Source of the DNA: an uncultured Bacteroidales bacterium | GTDB lineage: Bacteria; Bacteroidota; Bacteroidia; Bacteroidales; UBA932 | Length of the DNA: 32,322 bases | Reading direction: 5' to 3' | Assembly: GCA_944325965.1 (NCBI GenBank) | Contig: CALVCB010000022.1 | Coordinates: 1 to 32,322 of the forward strand | Shown: in pieces, positions 15,393-23,687 of the stretch | Numbering within the stretch: the first letter of the stretch is position 1 | Layout of the letters: every line of letters starts with the position of its first letter | Position numbers and translations under genes: made by a program | Notes under the pieces: model-generated | Databases searched by the model: none | Seen by the model: only the letters and a program-made list of their open reading frames with translations | Told to the model about the DNA's origin: nothing

Positions 15393-16115
15393 ATGTCTGT
15401 AAAAAAGATGGGTAGGGCTAAATATCTGATTATAATGGCCGGAGGCTCTGGAAGCCGCATGGGCGGACCGTTGCCGAAGCAGTTCATGACCCTTTCGGGA
15501 CGTCCGGTTCTGCAGATGACGATCGAGCGTTTTCTGGATGCCGTGCCGGACCTGAAGGTCATTACGGTTCTTCCGCGGTCCCATGCTGACCTGTGGAAGG
15601 ATATGTGCTACAGGAATAATTTCAATGTCCCGCAGTCGATAGTGGAAGGTGGATTCACCCGTTTTCATTCTGTACGAAACGGATTGGGGAAAGTCCCGGA
15701 CGGGGCAGTGGTCGCAATCCATGACGGAGTCCGGCCTCTGGTGTCTGCCGGGCTGGCGGCCTCGGTTTTCCGTATGTCCGAGGAGGCTCCCGCCGTTGTC
15801 CCTGCAATTCCGTGTACAGATACCCTCCGCCCTATCGTCAGGAATGACAGGGACGGAAAGCTGGAGCGGGTAGGGGACATGCCTGTGGACAGAAACCGTG
15901 TATTCGCCGTCCAGACACCGCAGGTGTTCTGGTCGGAAGTCATAAGGGAAGCCTACAGACAGGCTTATGATGTTTCATTCACAGATGATGCGTCAGTCGC
16001 CGAAAAGGCAGGCGTGGACGTCTTGTATGTCGATGGGGAGAAATACAACATAAAGCTCACCACTCCTGATGACATGAGGCTCGCAGAGGCGCTATGCAGT
16101 ATATATGGCTATTGA
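15393..16115 (+). CDS. ispD: 2-C-methyl-D-erythritol 4-phosphate cytidylyltransferase
   Basis: Third step of the MEP (non-mevalonate) isoprenoid pathway: joins CTP and methylerythritol 4-phosphate. The N-terminal CTP-binding loop AGGSGSRMGGPLPKQF (16-31 from the ATG at 15393) and the later AIHDGVRPLVS, PVDRNRVFAVQTPQVF and DDASVAEKAG segments are the IspD signatures. The 240-residue length fits. The ATG at 15408 (MGRAK) is an equally good start; upstream in-frame codons run into mreB and lie before the -7 box, so they are rejected. Its stop overlaps the stop of the convergent lrp-like gene by 7 bp. Confidence 0.93.
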   Translation: MSVKKMGRAKYLIIMAGGSGSRMGGPLPKQFMTLSGRPVLQMTIERFLDAVPDLKVITVLPRSHADLWKDMCYRNNFNVPQSIVEGGFTRFHSVRNGLGKVPDGAVVAIHDGVRPLVSAGLAASVFRMSEEAPAVVPAIPCTDTLRPIVRNDRDGKLERVGDMPVDRNRVFAVQTPQVFWSEVIREAYRQAYDVSFTDDASVAEKAGVDVLYVDGEKYNIKLTTPDDMRLAEALCSIYGY

Positions 16116-16621
16116 TTTTCCCTCTTCTTGACGTTGGCCGAGAAGCTGGTGTTCTGGTATTCCTTCACCCATACCTGCCGCTCTATCGCCTGGTCAAGTG
16201 AAATCTGCGTTTCTGTAGACTGCACATACGGGATCTTCTGGATGGTGTTTACCAGTATCTCCATGAGGTGGTCGTGGTTGAAGCAGAATATCTTGAGGAG
16301 GAGGGCATATTTCCCGGTCACGAAATGGCACTCCACGATTTCAGAGATTTTCTTGAACGCTTCGATTACCTCAGGGTATTTGTTCGCTTCTGAAAGCGAC
16401 ACGCTTATGAATGCGCATACATTAAGCCCCAGCGCCTGTGGCTTTACGAGCAGCCGCGAACCTGTGATGACCCCGTTGGCTTCAAGCCGTTTCACTCTTT
16501 GATGGATCGCTGCTCCTGATACACCGCATTCCCTGGCTATCTCCAGAAAAGGCATGCGGGCATTCTTCACCAGAAAGGAAAGGATCTTCTGGTCTATCTG
16601 GTCGATGTGGTAGGAAGGCAT
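16109..16621 (-). CDS. Lrp/AsnC family transcriptional regulator
   Basis: 170-residue feast/famine regulator. The N-terminal winged HTH starts IDQIDQKILSFLVKNARMPFLEIAREC with recognition helix SGAAIHQRVKRLEANGVI (about 34-53); the C-terminal RAM domain (about 65-150) binds an amino acid and forms octamers. It probably responds to amino-acid supply. The C-terminal tail of about 20 residues is hydrophilic. A promoter-like TTG-N21-TAACTTCG lies upstream, next to an inverted repeat that may be its own operator. The targets are unknown; the adjacent topA and ispD are not typical Lrp targets. Confidence 0.92.
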   Translation of the reverse strand: MPSYHIDQIDQKILSFLVKNARMPFLEIARECGVSGAAIHQRVKRLEANGVITGSRLLVKPQALGLNVCAFISVSLSEANKYPEVIEAFKKISEIVECHFVTGKYALLLKIFCFNHDHLMEILVNTIQKIPYVQSTETQISLDQAIERQVWVKEYQNTSFSANVKKRENQ

Positions 16622-16653
16622 AGCTATTAAGGTTTAATAATTCATTATCCACG

Positions 16654-16685
16654 CGAAGTTAATGAAAAATTTACAATTATGTCAA
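16654..16685 (-). promoter_or_regulatory. putative promoter of the Lrp/AsnC gene
   Basis: On the minus strand TTG (16683-16685) is followed after 21 bases by TAACTTCG (16654-16661), one mismatch from TAnnTTTG. The leader to the start at 16621 would be about 25-30 nt. The 11-mer TTAACTTCGCG here also occurs just before the glycosyltransferase-fragment gene (4747-4757). Confidence 0.4.
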
Positions 16686-16731
16686 TAACCGATTGTTAAA
16701 ATTATAAATCATAATAAAAACAGTCGGTTAT
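16685..16731. repeat. spaced inverted repeat upstream of the Lrp/AsnC gene
   Basis: ATAACCGATTG (16685-16695) and CAGTCGGTTAT (16721-16731) are inverted copies with one mismatch (a G-U pair in RNA), spaced by 25 AT-rich bases. They lie between the end of topA and the putative lrp promoter, touching its -33 element. An Lrp-type operator or a weak topA transcript end are both possible. Confidence 0.55.
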
Positions 16732-16756
16732 GTTTTGGTTTAGTGCCCTCATGCAA

Positions 16757-19060
16757 CTACTTTTTCCTGCTTTTCCTCCCTGTGGGCTTTGTGGAGGAGA
16801 CAATTTCATTGCAGTCCTCCTCCGTCAGCGATGCCACATCCGTGTCCTTGGGTATTCTGTAGTTCCGGCCTGCGTGCTTGATGTAGGGGCCGTAGTTTCC
16901 GTCAATGACCTGTATGTCGCTCTGCGGGAAGCTGAACAGTATGCTGCCGGCCTGTTTTTCCGCGGCCTGTTCTATCAGTCTGATGCAGCTGTCGATGTCT
17001 ATGTGCAGGGGATCGCTGCCGCGCGGCAGCGAGATGTTCTTGCTTCCATATTTCAGATAGGGGCCGAAACGTCCTTTGGTGCATATGATGTCCGTGCCGT
17101 TGTACTGCCCGACATTCCTAGGGAGCTCGAACAGCTTCAGGGCATCCTCCAGGGTGATGCTTTCAATCAGCTGGCCGGGAGCAAGGCTGGCGAACTGTCT
17201 CCCTTCCCCTTCCCCTTTCTGCACATAGGGACCGTACTGCCCATACTTGGCGATGATCGGCCTGCCGTCTTTCGGGTCTGTGCCCAGTTCCCGGCTCACG
17301 TGGCTGTACTGGTGGTCATTGAGCACTTTTTCCACTCTCTGGTGGAACGGTCCGTAGAAATCGGCAATGAGGTCGTTCCAGACCATGTGCCCTTCGGCCA
17401 CCTGGTCGAAGTCCTTCTCGACATCGGCCGTGAAGCCGTAGTCCAGGATCCTGCCGAAATTGTCCACGAGATAGTCCGTAACAATCATCCCTATCTCCTG
17501 CGGGAGCAGCCTTCCCTTTCCAGCACCGACTATTTCTGTCTTTTGGACGGGACTTACGGTGCCGTCCTTCAGCACGAGGTTGGTGACAGGAATCTTCTCC
17601 CCTTCCTTGTCCCCTTTTATGATGTAGCCGCGTCCTTTCGTGAGCGTGGAGATGGTCGGGGCATAGGTTGAAGGCCGTCCTATCCCCAGCTCTTCCAGCT
17701 TCTTGACCAGCGTGGCTTCCGAATAGCGCATCGGAGGGGCAGTGAATTTGCACTCGGCGCTCATGCCACTTTCCTCCATGATGCCTCCGGTATGGAGCTC
17801 CGGGAGGATAACCCCGTCTTCTTCCTGCGGCTCGTCTGAGCTTTCGATGTAGAGCTTGAGGAAACCGTCGAAAAGGACCTCCGTGGCCTGGATCGAAAAG
17901 GTCTCCTGCCCTTTGTCCATTCCTACCTTTATATCAGTCTTCATCACCCTTGCGTCGGCCATCTGGGATGCCACTGTCCGCTTCCAGATCAGCTCGTATA
18001 GCTTCTTCTCCTGCGGTGTCCCCGGTATTCCGGTGTTCTCGATATATGTAGGGCGTATGGCCTCGTGGGCTTCCTGAGCCCCTTTTGTCTTGGTCTTGTA
18101 CTGGCGGGGCTTTGAGTATTCCTCACCGAAATTCTCGGAAATGTATTTCTTGGCGGATCCCAGCGCCAGGGATGAAAGGTTGGTAGAGTCGGTTCGCATG
18201 TACGTGATGTACCCGGCTTCATAGAGTTTCTGCGCGATGCTCATCGTCTGGCTTACAGAGAACCTGAGTTTCCTTGCCGCCTCCTGCTGCAGCGAGGAGG
18301 TGGTGAACGGTGCGGCGGGGTACCTGGTGCCTTCCTTCTTGTCTATGCCCGTGATGGAGAATCTTGCCCCGATGCATCTTCTGAGGAACTCTTCCGCGCT
18401 GCCGATGTCGTGGAACCTGGTGTCAAGCGAAGCCTTGACCATTACCCCATCAGGAGTCCCGTCCGGATGGAAGACAGCCTCTACCTTATAATACTGCTCC
18501 TTCCGGAAATTCATGATTTCCCGCTCCCTGTCCACTACGAGCCTCAGGGCTACCGACTGGACCCTCCCCGCGGAGAGCTTTGGCTGGATTTTCTTCCACA
18601 GTATGGGTGACAGTTCGAATCCGACCAGCCTGTCCAGGACTCTGCGGGCCTGCTGCGCGTCCACAAGGTTCATGTCTATGTCCCTGGGGTTCTCTATGGC
18701 GTGCAGGATGGCGTTGCGTGTGATCTCATGGAAGACTATGCGCCTGGTGTTCTCCTTTTTGAGTCCCAGTGTTTCGTAGAGGTGCCATGAGATGGCCTCT
18801 CCCTCGCGGTCTTCATCGGATGCGAGCCATACGGTCTTTGCCCCCTTGGCGGCCTTTTTCAGTTCGGCTACCACTTTCTTCTTGTCGGCCGGTATTTCGT
18901 ATTCCGGCTTGAAGCCGTGCTCTACATCTATGCTCAGGGAGCTGTCGTGCAGGTCCCTGATGTGGCCGAAGCTTGATTTTACGAGGTAGTCTTTCCCGAG
19001 GAACTTCTGTATTGTCCCGGCTTTTGCCGGAGACTCGACTATTACAAGGTTTTCTTCCAT
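16757..19060 (-). CDS. topA: DNA topoisomerase I (type IA)
   Basis: Relaxes negative supercoils through a 5'-phosphotyrosine intermediate. From the ATG at 19060 (767 residues): TOPRIM domain opening NLVIVESPAKAGTIQKFLG, then DEDREGEAISWH; catalytic tyrosine Y287 in YITYMRTDSTNLSS; conserved EAHEAIRPT. The C-terminal part holds repeats of the form KYGQYGPYVQKG, KGRFGPYLKYG and DGNYGPYIKHAG; these are the cysteine-free topoisomerase C-terminal repeats, so the four-Cys zinc fingers of E. coli TopA are absent. The tail is very basic (TGRKSRKK). In-frame ATGs at 19171 and 19096 would add a 37- or 12-residue N-terminal extension not seen in the family, so 19060 is preferred. Confidence 0.95.
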   Translation of the reverse strand: MEENLVIVESPAKAGTIQKFLGKDYLVKSSFGHIRDLHDSSLSIDVEHGFKPEYEIPADKKKVVAELKKAAKGAKTVWLASDEDREGEAISWHLYETLGLKKENTRRIVFHEITRNAILHAIENPRDIDMNLVDAQQARRVLDRLVGFELSPILWKKIQPKLSAGRVQSVALRLVVDREREIMNFRKEQYYKVEAVFHPDGTPDGVMVKASLDTRFHDIGSAEEFLRRCIGARFSITGIDKKEGTRYPAAPFTTSSLQQEAARKLRFSVSQTMSIAQKLYEAGYITYMRTDSTNLSSLALGSAKKYISENFGEEYSKPRQYKTKTKGAQEAHEAIRPTYIENTGIPGTPQEKKLYELIWKRTVASQMADARVMKTDIKVGMDKGQETFSIQATEVLFDGFLKLYIESSDEPQEEDGVILPELHTGGIMEESGMSAECKFTAPPMRYSEATLVKKLEELGIGRPSTYAPTISTLTKGRGYIIKGDKEGEKIPVTNLVLKDGTVSPVQKTEIVGAGKGRLLPQEIGMIVTDYLVDNFGRILDYGFTADVEKDFDQVAEGHMVWNDLIADFYGPFHQRVEKVLNDHQYSHVSRELGTDPKDGRPIIAKYGQYGPYVQKGEGEGRQFASLAPGQLIESITLEDALKLFELPRNVGQYNGTDIICTKGRFGPYLKYGSKNISLPRGSDPLHIDIDSCIRLIEQAAEKQAGSILFSFPQSDIQVIDGNYGPYIKHAGRNYRIPKDTDVASLTEEDCNEIVSSTKPTGRKSRKK

Positions 19061-19181
19061 CGATTCAGTTTCCAATTTGTGAACAGTGTCCGGCATGCCT
19101 TTCTGGGTCAATAAGATGCCCTGTTCCGGTTCCGGACTGCAAAGTAAGGCACAAACAGGGTAATTTTCCAAATTTTATCAG

Positions 19182-19189
19182 TATTTTTG
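19182..19189 (+). promoter_or_regulatory. -7 promoter element of the class A PBP gene
   Basis: Plus strand TATTTTTG, an exact TAnnTTTG match, 24 bp upstream of the ATG at 19214. No clear -33 element. Confidence 0.5.
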
Positions 19190-19213
19190 TGCCTTTGTAT
19201 TAAATGCAGGTTT

Positions 19214-21583
19214 ATGACAGAAAAGACGAAAAAGAGGATAGTCAAGTGGTTCTGGATTCTTTTTACAATTCCTATCGCGTTGATTGTCTTTATGTTGCTC
19301 CTTGTCTGGGCTTTCGCCGACATCCCGTCGTTTGAGGAGCTGGAGAATCCCGAGAGCAAGCTTGCCACCCAGGTTATAGCCCAGGACGGGGAGATTCTTA
19401 CGACTTTCCATATAGAAAACAGGTCCTATGTGAGTTACGACGAGCTGTCCCCATATCTGGTAGAGGCGGCAATAGCCACCGAGGACGTACGTTTCTATGA
19501 CCATTCGGGCATAGATTTCATAAGTCTCGGAAGGGTGCTTTTCAAGACCCTCCTGATGAGTGATTCAAGCCAGGGGGGAGGCAGCACCATCACGCAGCAG
19601 CTCGCCAAGACCCTATATCCGAGGACGGGCGTCAGCAGCAGGGTCCCTGGCGTCTATCAAGTAAAAATGGTGTGGGTAAAGCTCAAAGAGTGGATTACGG
19701 CCGTCAAGCTGGAGAGAAACTACACCAAGGAGGAGATCATGGACATGTATATGAACGCCATCTTCTTCGGAAGCAACGCCTACGGAATCAAGGCGGCGGC
19801 CCAGACCTTCTTCGCCAAGGACCCTTCCGACCTTACTGTCGAGGAGAGTGCCATGCTTGTCGGCATGGTGAACAAGCCGACAAGGTACAACCCTGCCCTC
19901 AACCCTGACAAGGCCCTGGTACGCAGGAATTTCGTTATCGGCCAGATGGAAAAGGCAGGATTCCTGACCCAGGCCCAGAGGGACTCCATCTCGCTGATAC
20001 CCATTACCCTGTCATACCAGGTTCAGGACCACAACGCAGGCATAGCCCCTTATTTCCGTGACATGCTCAGGCGCACCATGAATGCAAAGGAGCCGCTTCG
20101 TTCCGGATATGCCCGGTACGAGGATTACGTGGCGGACTCCCTGCAGTGGGCAAATGACCCGTTCTATGGCTGGCTGAACAAGAACGCCAAGCCTGACGGT
20201 ACAAGGTACAGCCTTGACAAGGACGGGCTCCGTATATACACTACCATCAATTACAAGATGCAGCAGTATGCCGAGGAGGCTGTGGCCGAGCATCTGGGCA
20301 AGGACCTTCAGAAAAGTTTCTGGCGGGACATCGCGGGCAAGGTGCGCAAGCCTTTCTCCAATGAAGTCGACAAGGCGACTGTGGACCGCTTAATGGCCCA
20401 GGCCCGCAGATGGAGCGACCGCTACCGTATTATGAAGGCCCGGGGGGCCTCTGAAAACGAGATACTCAGGAGCTTCGGCGAGAAAGTGAAGATGAGGGTT
20501 TTCTCCTGGAACGGGAAAGGCTATATAGATACCCTGATGACCCCTGATGACTCCATATTGTATTACAAGTCGCACCTGAGGGCTGCGTTTATGGCCATAG
20601 AGCCGCAGACCGGGCATGTCAAGGCGTATGTCGGAGGGCCTGAATACAGGTACTTCAAATATGACAACGTACGGCAGGGCAAACGTCAGGTGGGCTCCAC
20701 CATAAAGCCGTTCCTCTACACCCTGGCCATGCAGGAGGGGATGTCCCCTTGCGACAAGGTGGTCAATGTCCCGCAGACTTTCATCGTAGGGGACAACACG
20801 TGGACCCCGCAGAGTACGGACAGTGATGAATGGATAGGCCGGACCGTTACCCTGAAATGGGGACTCACAAAGAGCAGCAACAACATTTCCGCCTACCTCA
20901 TGAAGCAGTTCGGCCCCCATGCCATGGCCGAGATGATGCGCAAGATGGGGATCAGCAGCTACATAGAGGAAGTACCTTCCCTGTGCGTCGGGCCTGCGGA
21001 CATATCTTTGTATGAAATGGTATCGGCCTATAATACATTCCCTTCCCAGGGCGTATACGTCTATCCTATATTTGTTACGAGGATCGAAGACAATGCAGGC
21101 AATGTCCTTGCCGACTTCAACACCCGCAAGCGTGAGGCCATAAGCGACCATACCGCCTATCTCATGGCCAACCTGATGCAGGGGGTGGTCCAGAGCGGTA
21201 CGGGAAGGCGCCTGATATGGAAATACGGGCTGAAAGGAGAGATTGCCGGAAAGACGGGTACGACCAACGACCAGTCGGACGGCTGGTTCATAGGCTACAC
21301 TCCTGCCATCACCGCCGGAGTGTGGGTCGGGGCCGAGGACCGTCAGGTGCATTTCGAATCACTGGCCCTTGGCCAGGGATCCAACATGGCCCTTCCAATA
21401 TGGGGCATATGGATGAAGAAGGTTCTTGAGGACGGTACTCTCGGCATTACCGGTACGGAGATGTTCACAGCCCCTCCTGGCGTCCATCTGGACCTGGACT
21501 GTGACGGAAGCGACTCTGACGCTGCCGTAACGGACGGCATGGACCGGACTGAAAAGGAGGCGGAAGAGTATTTCTTCAACTGA
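19214..21583 (+). CDS. mrcA: class A penicillin-binding protein 1A (transglycosylase/transpeptidase)
   Basis: Bifunctional peptidoglycan synthase of the inner membrane, 789 residues. A basic cytoplasmic tail and one membrane segment (about 11-34) lead to the GT51 glycosyltransferase domain with catalytic Glu E90 in ATEDVRFYDH, then GGSTITQQLAKTLYPRT and EEIMDMYMNAIFFGSNAYGIKAA cores. The transpeptidase domain has S495-T-I-K498, S554-S-N556 and K680-T-G. Translation from the ATG at 19214 is preferred because upstream non-ATG codons fall over the -7 box. It is followed by ddl 61 bp downstream, and both serve the cell wall. Confidence 0.94.
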   Translation: MTEKTKKRIVKWFWILFTIPIALIVFMLLLVWAFADIPSFEELENPESKLATQVIAQDGEILTTFHIENRSYVSYDELSPYLVEAAIATEDVRFYDHSGIDFISLGRVLFKTLLMSDSSQGGGSTITQQLAKTLYPRTGVSSRVPGVYQVKMVWVKLKEWITAVKLERNYTKEEIMDMYMNAIFFGSNAYGIKAAAQTFFAKDPSDLTVEESAMLVGMVNKPTRYNPALNPDKALVRRNFVIGQMEKAGFLTQAQRDSISLIPITLSYQVQDHNAGIAPYFRDMLRRTMNAKEPLRSGYARYEDYVADSLQWANDPFYGWLNKNAKPDGTRYSLDKDGLRIYTTINYKMQQYAEEAVAEHLGKDLQKSFWRDIAGKVRKPFSNEVDKATVDRLMAQARRWSDRYRIMKARGASENEILRSFGEKVKMRVFSWNGKGYIDTLMTPDDSILYYKSHLRAAFMAIEPQTGHVKAYVGGPEYRYFKYDNVRQGKRQVGSTIKPFLYTLAMQEGMSPCDKVVNVPQTFIVGDNTWTPQSTDSDEWIGRTVTLKWGLTKSSNNISAYLMKQFGPHAMAEMMRKMGISSYIEEVPSLCVGPADISLYEMVSAYNTFPSQGVYVYPIFVTRIEDNAGNVLADFNTRKREAISDHTAYLMANLMQGVVQSGTGRRLIWKYGLKGEIAGKTGTTNDQSDGWFIGYTPAITAGVWVGAEDRQVHFESLALGQGSNMALPIWGIWMKKVLEDGTLGITGTEMFTAPPGVHLDLDCDGSDSDAAVTDGMDRTEKEAEEYFFN

Positions 21584-21644
21584 TTCCCGCCGGGTGCCCT
21601 GTCTGTACCCGAGGATATGAAACAGGATTTTATAATATATTGCA

Positions 21645-22664
21645 ATGGAAACGAAATATCATGATATCGCTGTCATATATGGCAGCGATTCTTCAGAGTG
21701 GGAGGTGTCTTGCCGCAGCGGCGAATTCGTATCTTCCAGGATAGACGGCTCTCTATATAATGTATATGAGATTTTTGCCAGGTTCGGCCTCTGGCAGCTG
21801 GTGGCATACAGGATGAAGGACTCGATGAGGGTTATTATTCCGGAGAAGGAGAGGCCCTCGATCGACAAGACGGACTTTTCCGTGTCTGTGGCCGGGCGCA
21901 GGGTCAGATTTGACTTCGTATACCTTGTCCAGCACGGGACACCAGGGGAAAACGGCCTTATGCAAGGGTATCTCGAGATGCTTTCAATCCCGTTCAGCAG
22001 CTGCAGCTCATTCGTTTCGGCGATTACATTCGACAAGTTCTCCTGCAAGGGGTACCTCAGGAATGTCGATTTCGTGAAATGCTCCGATGACGTTTTCATG
22101 CGCAGGGGCGGCGATTATGCCACTTTTGAGAATGAGGCTGTGCAGAAGCTCGGTTTCCCTATGTTCGTCAAGCCGACAGACGGAGGTTCCAGCTTCGGTG
22201 TCACGAAAGTGAAGCGTCAGGAGGATCTTCCGGAGGCTGTGCGGCTTGCATTCTCGGAAGGGAAGACCATCATTGCAGAGAAATTCATCCCGGGGAGGGA
22301 GCTCACGTGCGCCGTGTACCGCGCAGGAGGAAAAGTTGTGGCACTCCCTGTGATCGAGATTGTCACCGACCATGAGTTCTTTGATTACGATGCCAAATAC
22401 AACGGTTTCAGCAAGGAGATCTGTCCGGCGGAAATAGCTCCGGATCTTACGGCACATATACAGGAGTCCTCGAAAAAAATCTATGAGAGACTGGGGTGCT
22501 CCGGTGTGGTAAGGGTCGATTACATACTGGCTGATGATGGTCTCTATTTTTTGGAAGTCAATACAATACCCGGAATGACAAATGCCTCTCTAGTGCCTAA
22601 GATGGTCAAGGCCGCAGGGATGGACATGACTGCATTCCTTACCGGTATAATAGAAAATTCATAG
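21645..22664 (+). CDS. ddl: D-alanine--D-alanine ligase
   Basis: ATP-grasp ligase that makes the D-Ala-D-Ala end of the peptidoglycan stem peptide. 339 residues with the substrate-loop HGTPGENGLMQGYLEMLSIP (97-116), the ATP-grasp strand GFPMFVKPTDGGSSFGVTKV, the omega-loop region YDAKYNGFSKEICPA, and metal ligands in EVNTIPGMTNASLVPKM (E304, N306). The GTPGE form is common in Bacteroidetes Ddl. Serine/lactate specificity changes as in Van ligases are not evident. prmC starts 4 bp downstream, so the two are co-transcribed. Confidence 0.94.
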   Translation: METKYHDIAVIYGSDSSEWEVSCRSGEFVSSRIDGSLYNVYEIFARFGLWQLVAYRMKDSMRVIIPEKERPSIDKTDFSVSVAGRRVRFDFVYLVQHGTPGENGLMQGYLEMLSIPFSSCSSFVSAITFDKFSCKGYLRNVDFVKCSDDVFMRRGGDYATFENEAVQKLGFPMFVKPTDGGSSFGVTKVKRQEDLPEAVRLAFSEGKTIIAEKFIPGRELTCAVYRAGGKVVALPVIEIVTDHEFFDYDAKYNGFSKEICPAEIAPDLTAHIQESSKKIYERLGCSGVVRVDYILADDGLYFLEVNTIPGMTNASLVPKMVKAAGMDMTAFLTGIIENS

Positions 22665-22668
22665 TTCC

Positions 22669-23586
22669 ATGCTCCTGAAGGATTTTATCTCCGGGGCCGT
22701 CCGTGGACTGGAGCCGCTTTACGGTCCGCAGGAGGCGAAATCTATCGTGCTTATGCTGTGCGAAGCATGCCTCGGGACGAAGGGCTATGTCCATGTCATA
22801 GAGCCGGGATATGAAATCGCGAGTGGAAAGCAGCCGGAACTGGACGCCGCCATGCGGCGTCTTCTGTCCGGGGAACCGGTCCAGTACGTCCTCGGCCATG
22901 CCTGGTTTGCGGGATTCACGTTCATGGTGGACTCGTCGGTGCTGATTCCGCGCCCGGAGACGGAAATGCTTTACAGAATGGCTCTTGAGACACTCAATAT
23001 GAAAATGATGCTGAAGGGTGCTTCCGGCCGTAGAGCGGGCCGTGTACTTGACCTCTGTACCGGGTCCGGATGCCTTGCGTGGTCCCTTGCACTTTCTTGT
23101 CCTGGGGCAGAGGTCATTGGCATCGATATATCCGCCGGTGCTCTCAGGACTGCCGGAAGCCAGGATTTCGGCGGGCTCCTGGAAGACACCGGTGCTGTCA
23201 GGCCAGTATTCGTGCAGGCCGATGTGCTTTCCCTGGCGGAGGCCGGAAGCCTTCCTGAAACGGTTGTCAGGTCCGGCCCGTTCGATATTCTGGTAAGCAA
23301 TCCCCCGTATGTCAGGGAGTCGGAAAAAGCCAGGATGAGGAAGAATGTCCTTGATTTTGAACCGGCTGTGGCACTGTTCGTGCCAGATGCCGACCCGTTG
23401 GAATTCTACAGGGCTATAGCCGTGTGGGCAAGGCTGGCACTGGCGGATGACGGTGCATGTTTCGTGGAAATCAACGAGGAGTTCGGGCCGCAGACGGCAT
23501 CACTTTTCCTTGAGGCTGGATTCCGGAATGTCGGTGTCATAATGGATCTTTGCGGCAAAAACCGCTTTGTGAAATTTACAAAATAG
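22669..23586 (+). CDS. prmC: peptide chain release factor N5-glutamine methyltransferase
   Basis: Methylates the glutamine of the GGQ motif of release factors RF1/RF2, using S-adenosylmethionine. 305 residues: helical N-terminal domain with GEPVQYVLGHAWFAGFTFMV and PRPETEML, SAM-binding motif I VLDLCTGSGCLAWSLAL, and the diagnostic N211-P-P-Y214 glutamine-binding motif. The distinct start four bases after ddl suggests coupled translation. Length is slightly above the typical 280 because of an inserted loop around residues 105-115 and 160-185. Confidence 0.94.
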   Translation: MLLKDFISGAVRGLEPLYGPQEAKSIVLMLCEACLGTKGYVHVIEPGYEIASGKQPELDAAMRRLLSGEPVQYVLGHAWFAGFTFMVDSSVLIPRPETEMLYRMALETLNMKMMLKGASGRRAGRVLDLCTGSGCLAWSLALSCPGAEVIGIDISAGALRTAGSQDFGGLLEDTGAVRPVFVQADVLSLAEAGSLPETVVRSGPFDILVSNPPYVRESEKARMRKNVLDFEPAVALFVPDADPLEFYRAIAVWARLALADDGACFVEINEEFGPQTASLFLEAGFRNVGVIMDLCGKNRFVKFTK

Positions 23587-23687
23587 CCGCCCTGAAGCAT
23601 CTGGAGGCATTCTTTTGAATTAAACGTTTGTTTTTTGGCGAACACGGATAATAATCTTTCTCTTTGCAGTGTGAAAAGTTTTTTGCC

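Noticed and set aside
16730-17671. 313-codon plus-strand open frame inside topA
   Set aside because: Antisense to the conserved C-terminal repeats of topA; no recognisable motif.
19061-19171. N-terminal extension of topA up to 19171
   Set aside because: Family N-terminus begins at the TOPRIM strand right after the ATG at 19060; the extension reads like untranslated leader.
20390-21352. 320-codon minus-strand open frame inside the class A PBP gene
   Set aside because: Antisense to conserved transpeptidase motifs and without any recognisable domain.
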